This document shows positions 35,919-46,598 of a DNA stretch of 64,000 nucleotides, one piece after another. The position numbers were made by a program, and so were the translations under genes. This DNA comes from Cokeromyces recurvatus (lineage: Eukaryota > Mucoromycota > Mucoromycetes > Mucorales > Mucoraceae), in the NCBI RefSeq assembly GCF_025118155.1, contig NW_026251396.1, forward strand, positions 558,001-622,000, given 5' to 3'. Position 1 is the stretch's first letter. Each line of letters begins with the position of its first letter. The notes beneath the pieces are model-generated. The model was given only the letters and a program-made list of their open reading frames with translations. It was not told the DNA's origin and ran no database searches.

Positions 35919-36912
35919 ATGTCTTCATTAGTTACTCTAGTTTTAAATAATACTGACAAAATACCTATAGTAGGTTCATCTATTCATCAAGTCACAACAA
36001 GGTATTATCTAAGAAATCATCAGCAGGATCTGGTCGAAACACCTCCACCTCCCTATGAAAAGGAACCTACCCATTCACGATTTTCGCAAATCTCAGATTA
36101 TGTATGGAAAAGAGCAAGCATGAGCACGACGATGACGACAACGGTTGAAGAACCTTTAATAGAAATAACTCTTAATAAAAAGCAGATTGGAGAAGGGATA
36201 TCATTAATACAGATGGCAACTGAAATGAATAGTCATGGAAAAAACAAAGAAATTTCAATTGATTTATATATGATGGGACTTGATAAAATTTTAACTTCAT
36301 TGCCAAGTATGATATATACACGTTTTTTATTTGCTTAAGTATAATACTTATTCATTTATATAGTCAATTCTGATCCTGTATTAAAATCAAGCTTAGAAAA
36401 AAAGCTTTCCGAATTCAAAAAGAGAGCTGGGCTTTTGCTTGCAGAAGATACTAAAAAGAAATTAACAGAAAAAGAAAAAAGAGAAGCCCTTGGTGGCCTT
36501 TCCGAGCTGATTGTTCAAACTTCTATACTTATTGCAGTAGAAATAAAGAAAAGCCCAATTCCAGGTAAATACATCTGTATTAATATTAATCTAGTTAATA
36601 ATAATTTTTTTTTAAAAAAAAAATAAAGGTATTATGGCTAAATGTTTACAACTAACAAAATATGGATTAATAAAACTCGATGAAATTTGCTCTATTCGAG
36701 AAAGAGCAGCTAATATTACACATTATGGTATTGCTAAAGCCATCGAAATAGACCAACATTATGAGATTCATCAAATTTTTGCTGAAGTCTTCTATACAGC
36801 TTGTACTGCAATTTTAAAGGCAGGAATTGCATATGCAGAACATGATCAAAATGAAAATCAGGAGAGACATAAACAAGTATTACAACAGGAATCATCTGCT
36901 GTAATTGCTTAG
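35919..36912 (+). CDS. MIT-domain protein with a PPxY motif
   Basis: Three exons. The protein starts MSSLVTLVLNNTDKIPIVGS. A PPPPY motif lies at residues 42-46 (36042-36056), the form bound by WW domains of NEDD4/Rsp5 ubiquitin ligases. An MIT-like three-helix domain follows: GISLIQMATEMNSHGKNKEI, DLYMMGLDKILTSLP, then across an intron DPVLKSSLEKKLSEFKKRA. The C-terminal half (LGGLSELIVQTSILIAVEIK and TKYGLIKLDEICSIRERAAN) is helical with mild hydrophobicity and no certain membrane span. MIT domains bind ESCRT-III tails. Together the MIT and PY motifs would suit an endosomal adaptor, but this is inference and I cannot name an ortholog. Confidence 0.7.
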
Positions 36913-38177
36913 CGAATAAAAAAAAAATACCCTCATTTGATATTCACATATGCATTCATTATTACCCATTCATTTTTAAATTCAATTATTATTATTACTA
37001 TAAAATTATTATTATTATTATTATTTTACAGCTTGTTTATCGCTATATACAATCCTTCTCATTTCTCCTTATATAAAGGAAGCGATAGTACTTGGTCTCT
37101 TTTCTATTACTATCATTCTTGTTATAAAGTTTATTTTACAGGTTTTATAAATAAATATGTATTTATTTTATTATGTAGACAAATAAAGACATGATGTTGA
37201 TGAAAAGTTGCTCGCTTTCGGGATAATATGTTCTTCGTACTCAACCTCGGATGATACTGTTCGGTATTCATCTATAGATAAAAGGGAAAGTAAACATACC
37301 GATATGGAGTGATGTAACAAGTAGTACTATACGCTATACTCTGATGGCGAAGAAACTTTATTTTTTTCACTTGTTTTTTTTTTCTTCTTTTAAAGGAGAG
37401 CGTACTGCTGTAGGATAGTTAACTATTCATATTTGTGAAGCTCAGAGATGTGCAGAATATTATTATACAGAGATTTGAAGTATATAATAGTTTATATGTA
37501 TGCGTTTCAAAGGTTTTGCTTCCCTTTTTTGCTAAATATTTTAGTATGTGTCTCAACAAAGAAAGTTTATAAACCCTCCATGTATTTTTTTTTCTAGAAT
37601 TGTTTGCTGATCCAGGAAGGCAAATACTGATGAATGTGAAATTGTTTATTCCTAATAAAATTGACGAGTAAATATATGCAAATGGACAATATAGAAAAAA
37701 AAAAGGCTGCCACTATAGACAGCAGTATAGTTTTGAAATATTAAGTAACTCTTTTGTACAATATCATTTCATTAATATGAAAGATAAAAGCCAAGAATTG
37801 TATGGTGATTACTAAACAATAGATAAACTCTATACATACCCATTTTATCATATTTATACAAAATCCTGCATTTTAAAAATATAAAAAAATTGGCAAGAGT
37901 AAAATCATGTTTACTATCGACTACTAATAAAAAAATTCTATGGAACTAATGCAAGCATATAAATGATAGTGACTATGTGAATGGGGGGAGGATCGGCTAA
38001 GCAACAACTAAAAAGAAGTAGGATTCATGAATTGTGAATACGACTTCATTTTTGAATCAAGTGACTTTATTTTTAATCAAACATTAAACTTCAAAACTGC
38101 GACTTTACTTTTTGAAATAACTGCCTTCTTTTTTATTTTTATTTTTATTTTTTTTTTTTTAAAAAATAATAATAATA
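36913..38177. other. Gene-free AT-rich spacer
   Basis: About 1.26 kb with no supported gene. It includes an (ATT)n run at 36994-37025 and a slightly less AT-rich patch at 37200-37330 that may be an old repeat. A G-rich GGGGGGAGG lies at 37983. The ORF at 36937-37194 is AT-driven and has no protein-like pattern. Confidence 0.5.
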
Positions 38178-39511
38178 ATGGATGATATGTATCAATATGC
38201 TGCTTCGGCAGTCAATAGTAATAATAAAGACCAGAATATTTCTCAAGTATCTGAAGAAGAAGATGTTATTATAAAGGCCTTTAATAATATAGGTTGGGGT
38301 AAAAAATGGTCAAGTTGGGTAGATACAGTTAAAAAGCAGGTAAACAAATATAAATTATTATTGCTTATAATTTACATTCAATTTAGAGCGAAGCTTTTGT
38401 TGAAGGAACAAAAAGAGATCTTCAGGAAATTGCACAGGTTTTAATTGAAGATGCTGATGAAGAAGAAGAAGAAGAAAGAGATGATGATCACGAAACGGAA
38501 AAGAACGACAAAAGAGGAAATTCAATAAATGAAAATGAAGAGCACACTACAGCTCTTGATACCATTCGTGAAAACCTTGGTAAAATTAATACAAAAAATT
38601 TCATTAGCTTACGTGATGGTTTAGTGCAAACACTGAATCAAACTTTGCCAAGTCAAATAACTTCAGTTAAATTACCAGAAAATATGGATTTAACACAATT
38701 AAAAGAAGAATTAACGAATGGTACACGGTCAGCAGAACATTACCTTCAAAAATTTGGTGCTGATGTTATTTCTACTTTGAAGAATACGGTAACTGTTCTA
38801 GCACCTGAAGAACAAGAACAGAAGACGTCTACTAGTACTGATAGTATTAAGACAACACCACGCATATAGTAAGTTATGTTGTCGATGATTATATATAGCT
38901 ACTAACTTAATTTTTTTAATAGTGCTACACGCAAAGATGGCTTAATTGCAAAGATGCAAATGAATGAAAACACATATTTGAAAGATCCTGAGTTTTCAAA
39001 GACAAACTATGAACAAGAAAAGAAAGTGTTTGATACCTTTAACTCAAGCTTTAGTATTGAAGAATATACAGAAGAAATTGCACAATTACTCAATGACTAT
39101 CCAGACTTAAGAGAAATGATGGATAAATTAGTCCCTATTCAAGTTAGCTATGCGTTATTTTGGCAAAGATATTTCTATCATGCTTGGAAAATTGAACAAG
39201 ATGAACAAAAGAGACAATTAATTGTTAAACAACAAGAGACAGATGAAGAAGCTGATTTTAAATGGGATTCTGATGATGAAGACCCTGCATCTATAAACGA
39301 TGATAATAAATCAAGCGATACCAAAGTAGATGAGAACAAAACAAGGGATTATTTAGCAAACAATCTTGCAGAAGACACAGATGATTTTAGCCATATATCT
39401 TCTACTAGCACTTCTTCACCTTTAAAGGCAACTTCCCAAGCTGAAGATGATTGGATTAAAGCTGAAAAGAAGAAATCTGATGAAGAAGATAGTGACAGTG
39501 ACTGGGAATAG
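38178..39511 (+). CDS. BSD-domain protein (BSDC1/SYAP-like)
   Basis: Three exons. The N-terminus MDDMYQYAASAVNSNNKDQN leads to GWGKKWSSWVDTVKKQ, followed after the intron by SEAFVEGTKRDLQEIAQVLI. A coiled/acidic stretch then precedes FGADVISTLKNTVTVLAPEE. After the second intron (GT at about 38869) comes YATRKDGLIAKMQMNENTYL and the BSD core, ending YALFWQRYFYHAWKIEQDE. The F-W pair in LFWQRYF is the BSD signature. The tail is acidic and ends DSDSDWE. Related proteins (BSDC1, SYAP1, fungal DOS2) act in membrane or signalling contexts, or in heterochromatin for DOS2, so the role is open. The AMMECR1 gene starts 83 bp downstream on the same strand. Confidence 0.85.
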
Positions 39512-39594
39512 TTTTCATTATTGCTGCATATTTGTAATTTAAATGTCAGTTTTGTTCTTTTTTTTTTTTTTTTCTATTAATTCGTAATTATAAC

Positions 39595-40307
39595 ATGAAA
39601 TCTATTGATTTACGAAACCATTGTGAATATTGTTTTAATGTATTGATTTCTTATCTCGAAAAGAAGTCAAGTCCAAAACCAAATTTTCCTAATGATAATT
39701 AGTAATTGTGTTTGATTATCTTTTCTTAAATATAAAATTTATGATCCTTTTAATTAGTCCTTTATTTGTAACTTGGCATAAAAGAACTAATGATGGTCAG
39801 TATCAATTAAGAGGCTGTATTGGTAATTTTAATCCAATGTCATTACATGAAGGTTTAAAAAAATATGCCTTGATAAGGTAAATAATTTGTAATTCAACAT
39901 GAATATTTTATACTTACTTTCTTTTTTAAATGAAATAATGAAGCGCGTTAAGAGATCAGCGTTTTAAACCAATTACACTTTCAGAGATCCCCTCGTTAAC
40001 ATGCGCAGTCTCACTGCTAACTAATTTTGAAATAGCAGATAATTATTTAGATTGGGAAATTGGCAAGCATGGCATTTGGATAGAATTTACTCAGCCCGAT
40101 GGACAAAAAGAAACGGCGACTTATTTACCTGAAGTGATGTCAGAACAAGGTTGGACAAAACAAGAAGCAATTAAATCGCTATTAAGGAAAGGAGGATATT
40201 ACAGTCGTATAACAGAAGATTATTGTAAAAATTTTATTATCCTTACCAGATATCAATCTGTAAAATGTGAAATTGGTTTTGATGGAGAAGTAATTCAACA
40301 TGAGTAA
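39595..40307 (+). CDS. AMMECR1: AMMECR1 family protein
   Basis: Three exons (39595-39701, 39758-39877, 39944-40307) total 591 nt and 196 residues. It begins MKSIDLRNHCEYCFNVLISY. The conserved AMMECR1 motif LRGCIGNFNPMSLHEGLKKY lies in exon 2. Exon 3 gives SALRDQRFKPITLSEIPSLT, WEIGKHGIWIEF, ATYLPEVMSEQGWTKQEAI and a final CEIGFDGEVIQHE. Length and blocks match the family from archaea to human. The LRGCIG surface is thought to be its functional face but the biochemical role is not settled; links to RNA processing or regulation have been proposed. Confidence 0.95.
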
Positions 40308-40934
40308 ATTATATACATCTATATATATGTGTGTGTAGGTCATCTTGGATGATAAATAAATTGTTATATGTTAGTGGTTTATATTATGTATTATCTTAGA
40401 AAAAGAAATTGATTATAAGATTTTTGATCATCTAATATTTCTAACTGGTATTATATATGAAACAAATATATTCCTACTAACAGTTATCATGCACTAATAG
40501 TATTAGAACACTGTTAACTTCATACTCAAATTTAATACTTTTTTCATTCTCTTTTTTCTCAAATAAACTAGTACACATATTTTTTTTTTCCTGTTGCTAA
40601 TACTGATGTTATAAGAAAAAATAAGTGGCTAAAGATTGGCGTCATAATATTTCGATCTACAATCATTTTTTTTAATAATTCCTTTTGACCTATAGAAGAA
40701 CAACAGTATAATAATAACAGCAATAATTCTATATCTGATTTCGGAATAGGAATACTAACTTATTATATAGTATACTGGTATCATGGTATGATGATAAGAT
40801 AGTTGCGGTACAATATAATAAGTATAGTTATAATGTAAAATAAATTAAAACAACAGTTTTCTTGTCGTAAAGAGCACGACAGATGCAACAAGCTACTTTC
40901 TTAAATAACATTTACAGAAAAATATTAAAAAAGC

Positions 40935-41016
40935 CGTCGCCTGCAGGATTTGAACCTGCGCGGTCAGAGACCATTAGATTTCGAGTCTAACTCCTTAACC
41001 ACTCGGACAAAGCGAC
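40935..41016 (-). tRNA. tRNA-Ser (CGA anticodon)
   Basis: On the minus strand, GTCGCTT and AGGCGAC form a 7-bp acceptor stem with discriminator G. The anticodon loop CTCGAAA between TTAGA and TCTAA has anticodon CGA. A long variable arm (TGGTCTCTGACCGC) follows, as in all tRNA-Ser, and the T arm is GCAGG-TTCAAAT-CCTGC. It is 82 nt with no intron. The downstream T-rich sequence at about 40920-40930 fits a Pol III terminator. Confidence 0.97.
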
Positions 41017-42398
41017 CTAATATTCGCCGATAAAAACAGACATTTCCATAACATCTTTTGAATAATTTGAAACACCGACAACCAATAATATTGCTTGGAA
41101 TTTGTGACGTATTCCCGTATTTTAACTGCTTTGGACGTTGATTTCAGAGGAATGATTATGAAATATATCATAGATCCCCATGAATCTTTAGTATTAGAGA
41201 TAACAATAAAGGATATATCAATTACAAAACTTTAAATAGCCATGAATTAGATATTGGGTATTTTATAACTATTCCTGGTTTTCCCTTTATTTTATTATTA
41301 ATGAGCATTTATAAATTATTTCAAATATTATTATTTTAGGTTTATTTTGTTGAGTTATTGTGAAAGTAGTTAAAAATATGAATTAAATCTTAGTTTTAAC
41401 ACAGAATATTTATTTAATATAGTCAATGTTTGTATCGTTATGGTACTTATTTATAACATAGATTGATTAGATAATAACAATAGATTTTGTACACATATAA
41501 TTATTATACTATTCTTATACTTCTTTACTGTTGACCAATTACTTGAGCTTGCTTTTCTATCTTATTTCTTTCTGTAATCTAATTTATATTGATAATACCT
41601 ATATTTGTATATCTTTCATCTACAATTTATATTTATCAGCAGAACGTTGATTTCATCCGAACTTGTTTAAATTAATGTTAGTGGTTAATGTAATAAATAC
41701 AAGCCATCTTATTTTCATTAAAATATATTAAAAATAACTTTAAGTGATTGTCACTAAATATACTTTATCAATAAATAGTATTAATATATCATCACAGAAA
41801 AGTATACAATGAATTATTTTCTGTACAAAATAACTCTCAAATAACTAACAGAACAAAAATATATGTATACATATATGTATATGAAATCTAAAAACTAATG
41901 AGTGAGGATAACCATCTGTAAATATGCCTCTTGATTCATCATTTGCTAATATTAATATATATTTAAATAACATAATCTTAATAAAGAAAAGAATGTATAT
42001 GCTTTTTTTAGAGCAAGTAAAATAGCATGAAGTTAGCAGAGCTAAAGTATTTGATTAGTCACAAACTTTGTCTACAGCTGATTTTTTCATCATAGTATTT
42101 GTTAAATTATTCAATGAAAAAGATTAGTAGTACAGCAAAGGTAGATAAGAGCTATTAAGATAAACATAACCACGCCCTTATTATATAGTATACAAAGTTA
42201 TTATAAGATTAATATATTTATATTATAAAGAATTATTTTAGCCTTTTTCTGAATAACAGCCAATTTTATAAGTAATTCCAAACATTTCATTACTATGCGT
42301 TTACCTTTATATGTACATAGCATATGGTAGCTCTTCATGTTTTATTCTTTTGATTTATATTGTAACTTAATTTTTCATCAGCATTTATAGAAGGTTTA
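41017..42398. other. AT-rich spacer after tRNA-Ser
   Basis: About 1.4 kb of very AT-rich sequence with stops in all frames. I see no coding region, RNA gene or clear repeat. The spacer on the other side of the tRNA (40308-40934) is also empty. Confidence 0.6.
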
Positions 42399-42842
42399 TT
42401 ATAATACTTGAAGAGTTGATTCAATATTATCAATAGACTGTTTGTTTTCTAATATTGACTTGCTCACTTTATCATTATTTTCAATTATCATAGCTTTCAT
42501 ATCAGGCATAGAATTTGATAATTTAATCAAATTATTCACATATTGACGTGCATCTTCTGAAGTATATTCACAATCATTTTTAAGATATTTTGATATTTCT
42601 CTTTCATTTTTAATTTCCTGATAGTATTCTTTATAATATTTAATAAGTTTATGTTAGCATAAGCTACTAATAAATGATTAGTTACCTTGATGTTGAAGAT
42701 GAATGTTTTCCTTTTGTATAAAATAATCAATGTCTAAATTTGTATTTGATTCAACGACGGTATTCAAGTCATTAATGATCGTTTGATAATCTAATGACGC
42801 ATCTGTCTTTTCAGATTTAGTCTTTTTAAAAAAAAACGACAT
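42399..42842 (-). CDS. Small coiled-coil protein, unknown
   Basis: Two exons: 42842 to about 42687, and about 42630 to 42399, joined in frame as ...HQ-EYYQEIKNEREISKYLK. The ~128-residue product starts MSFFFKKTKSEKTDASLDYQ, has LNTVVESNTNLDIDYFIQKE and ends IENNDKVSKSILENKQSID...LQVL. It is mostly helical and acidic/polar, with heptad-like spacing in the second half. The small size, low complexity and lack of catalytic motifs suggest a subunit of a larger assembly. I do not recognise it. Confidence 0.55.
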
Positions 42843-43870
42843 TTTTAATGTTATACTTTTAAAGAAAAAATAAAATAAAATAAAATAAACAAAAATTAAC
42901 ACAAATAAAGAATAATTCCGCACAAAGGTGAAATATAACTTTACGAACAAGAAAGGATGATTTAACAATTCTCGAAAATCAACAATTATACAAATAACGT
43001 ACTTGAATATAACTTTGACAGCATAATTTAACAGCAATATTTGATTATACTGTACTCATAATAATTACATTTCTTAGTACTAAATCATCGTCATCATCTA
43101 TATGCATCTAGAATAAAACTGAGCTAACTGTATATACTCTTAAACTAAAAATAAGTAATTAATGAGTTACTCATTATTATTACACTTTAAGGTAGTATAA
43201 ATTCAATATTAGAAAAATGAAGCGGTAATATTAATATTATTTAACTACGTTTATCGCTTGGAGCCCTTAATATAAAAAATAGCTATTCACATATTTATAG
43301 CTGTGCAGAATACCTTTCAATTATAGAATATTAAGAAACATGTTCTTGGGCATAACATATAAATATATAAAAAGTTCTTAATATATAAGCTGATTAATAA
43401 AATCTATTTCAATTTAAGAATGTGTCTTTTAGGTATTCAATCATATTCTACTATCCCTACTAAGCTTTGCCATTAATTATGAAGATCGATTTTATTTCAA
43501 ACTTTCCCAGTAATACCTTACCTCACCTCTATGAGTATATTAGGCTCTATTATTTCTTTCTCATAATAATCTTTGATTCATGGTGTATCTGTTGATGGAA
43601 GATGAATCATTTAGCTTTGTTAGTATTGTTTATATTGTAATTTTATATATTTATTCTTTCATATAAAACTTAATACTGTCAATTTTGCTGCCTGTTAAAA
43701 TGATTGTTATTTTCTAATTTCTTCATTTCCAGGTATACTTTAAGAATACCGAAATATAATACATGTAAAAGAAGATAGTATTAAGAATATACATCATAAA
43801 AACAAAGAATACATTCATTATTTCTGTTTAGCTATCAGTAGACTCTTCAAGATACGCCTCAGGTAAACTT

Positions 43871-43910
<40 letters not shown>

Positions 43911-44172
43911 AAAAATAAGTTTTATTTCTTTTATTATTGCTAACCCTTTATATATTATTTATTTATTTGCATTTTGTATAATATTATATTCCATCTTTAC
44001 GCTGAATTATCATTATTATTCATGTTTTGAATCTGATGAAATAAAAGCCGCAGTTTTCAAATTAAACTCCGATACTTCCCTCTAACAAATTTTTTTTTCC
44101 TTTCTTTCCCTACCTCTCTCCTTCTCTCCTTCATTTTTTTGACGTGTTTAATAAAAAAGACGATCATCAAAC
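42843..44172. other. Divergent spacer with poly-T tract upstream of SerRS
   Basis: About 1.3 kb, AT-rich, with a 37-nt T run at 43873-43909 and a CT-rich leader at 44098-44140 typical of pyrimidine-rich fungal promoters just before the seryl-tRNA synthetase start. No gene is seen. Confidence 0.6.
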
Positions 44173-45689
44173 ATGCTTGACATCAACTTGCTTTTGGTTG
44201 AACGTGGTGGTAATCCCGAATTAGTTAAAGAATCTCAAAAGAGACGTGGCGCTTCTACCGAAATTGTAGATGAAATCATTGCTGAATACAAAGAATGGAC
44301 CACCAGTAATGTACCTTTTTTTTAGAAAGTAATTGATCACCTATTTTTTATTGATTATATATTATATAGTTCAATTCAATAGTGACCAAAAGAATAAGGA
44401 GGCTAATGCTATTCAAAAGGAAATTGCCAAAAAGTATAAGGCTAAGGAAGATCCTAGTGAATTAATTGCTAAAAAGAATGCCCTCCAAAAGGAAAAAGAA
44501 GCTCTTGTTGCTCAAGCCAAAGAACAAGAAATTTCTTGGAAGAATAAGTTAAATCTTCTTGGTAACATTGTTCATTCTTCTGTTCCTACTTCTATGGATG
44601 AAGTAAGTTTTTGTATTCTTTTTTTTTCATAATATGTTTTAATCAATTAAATGTGTATATTTAGGATAATAATGAAGTAATCCGTACTTACAATCACAAT
44701 GGTGTTGAGCCTGTTAAGAGAACCGACATCATGTCACATCATGAAGTTCTTAGCCGTTTAGACGGTTATGATCAAGATCGTGGTGCCAAGATTGCTGGTC
44801 ATCGTGGTTACTTCTTGACAAATGTAGGTGTTGACCTTAACTTGGCTTTGATTAGTTATGGTCTCAACTTCCTCGCCAGATATGGTTATAAGAAGTTACA
44901 AACTCCTTTCTTCATGAATAAAGATATGATGGCCAAGACTGCTCAATTATCACAATTTGATGAAGAACTTTATAAGGTAAAAAATGAAACATGAAATTTA
45001 ATAAATATTAATGGTTGTATATATACTAGGTTTCTGGTGATGGTGAAGATAAGTATCTTATCGCTACTTCTGAACAACCCATTTCTGCTTTCCATGCAGG
45101 TGAATGGTTCGAGAAGCCTTCTGAACAATTGCCCCTTAAATATGCTGGTTATTCTACTTGTTTCCGTAAGGAGGCTGGTGCCCATGGTAAAGACACTTGG
45201 GGTATTTTCCGTGTTCATCAATTTGAAAAGATTGAACAGTTTGTTTTGACTGACCCCGAGAAATCCTGGGAAATGTTTAATGAAATGATTGAACACTCCG
45301 AAGAATTCTTTAAGAGCTTAGGTCTTTCTTATCGTGTTGTTGCTATCGTTTCTGGTGCTTTAAATAATGCTGCTGCTAAGAAGTACGATTTAGAAGCCTG
45401 GTTCCCTTACCAAGGTGAATACAAGGAGCTTGTCTCTTGTTCAAACTGTACCGATTATCAATCTCGTAACTTAGAAATTCGTTGTGGTGTCAAGAAGATG
45501 TCTGATCGTGAGAAGAAATATGTTCACTGTCTTAACTCTACACTTTGCGCTACTGAAAGAGCTATGTGTGCTTTATTGGAAACCTGGCAACGTGAAGATG
45601 GTTTGGAAGTTCCTCCTCCTTTGGTTCCCTACATGGATGGTAAGACCTTCATTCCTTACACCAAGCCTAGACCCACTCAAAAGAAATAA
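44173..45689 (+). CDS. SES1: Seryl-tRNA synthetase, cytosolic
   Basis: Charges tRNA-Ser. Four exons, with introns near 44307-44371, 44603-44664 and 44976-45030. The N-terminal tRNA-binding coiled coil starts [20 protein letters not shown] and continues [19 protein letters not shown]. Class II motif 1 lies in [20 protein letters not shown]. Motif 2 is [20 protein letters not shown], and motif 3 is in [15 protein letters not shown]. The C-terminus VPPPLVPYM and the Lys end TQKK fit the eukaryotic cytosolic enzyme. No mitochondrial presequence is seen. Codon use is more biased than in its neighbours, consistent with high expression. Confidence 0.96.
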
Positions 45690-45845
45690 ATATTAAATAT
45701 TTAATACAATTGTAATAAAACTAATGGCATCTCTTTTATAAACATCATTTATTTATTTTCAAACTGTGAAAAATGACAAACATTATTTTTTTTTTTTAAA
45801 AAAAAAATATGTACAAATATACATATATACAAGTATATATAGTAT

Positions 45846-46193
45846 TTATTGACTAACTTGGCTCAACATTTCAGATAACTTTTGGTGAGCCTTTGCTAAA
45901 TCATTAGCTACTTGAGCTTGACCTTCGTGTTCATAAGGGTCATCATTGATATCCTCTTTGTTACGATCATCGATAATACCTTCCTTATATTGAGTATCAA
46001 TGTTATGAAGCTTTTCTTGCAAGTGCTGAATGTCTTCAGAAGAGTATTTGCCTCGACGTAAGGACTTGCACTCATGCATAATTTCTTGAATATCTTTATG
46101 GATTTTTTCTACATAGTAAAGACAAGTTTATACGCATATAGATAGATTTACTTTTAATGATGAAGACTTACGAAGATCTTTTTGCATAGGCAT
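45846..46193 (-). CDS. Small coiled-coil protein, unknown
   Basis: Two exons. Exon 1 begins at 46193 (MPMQKDL) and joins across an intron (GTAAGT...ATGTAG) to QKIHKDIQEIMHECKSLRRG. The second exon then reads YSSEDIQHLQEKLHNIDTQY and ends LAKAHQKLSEMLSQVSQ at 45846. The product is about 95 residues, almost entirely helical with two coil segments and an acidic loop (DINDDPYEHEG). Size and pattern resemble small subunits of coiled-coil complexes, but I cannot name one. Confidence 0.6.
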
Positions 46194-46598
46194 ATTAACT
46201 ATTTGATAAACCTGTATTTTTTTTTTTTACTCTCTCTTGGTCAAATATCTTTTATATATGCTATTGATTAAAGACAGGGGGGAGGGTTTGTTATTTATGC
46301 CAATAAATTCAACTAGAATTTTTCTTTTTCTTCTTGCGAATATATGATGTTATGAAGGCAGAGTGAAACTCGGTGAACAAATTAGAGTCATATACGGTAA
46401 AAAAAAAAAAAAAGAAAAAATCGATAAATTATATTCGCCTTGCCTTTTTCGTTGATTAAAACAGGACCATTTATGAGTTAAAGTTTATTACTTCAGAATA
46501 TTCTTTATGCAGAGATACAAAATTTTTATTAGAAAGATTCTAAAGTGAGCTCATTATATGCAATCTAATCAAGTAAAGAGAAAGAGAGAATGGTTTGA

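Noticed and set aside
36937..37194. Hydrophobic ORF after the MIT gene
   Set aside because: Composition is explained by (ATT)n and T-rich sequence; no start context or conserved pattern.
40935..45689. tRNA-Ser lies about 3 kb from the seryl-tRNA synthetase gene
   Set aside because: Two unrelated genes in a eukaryotic genome; proximity is most simply chance.
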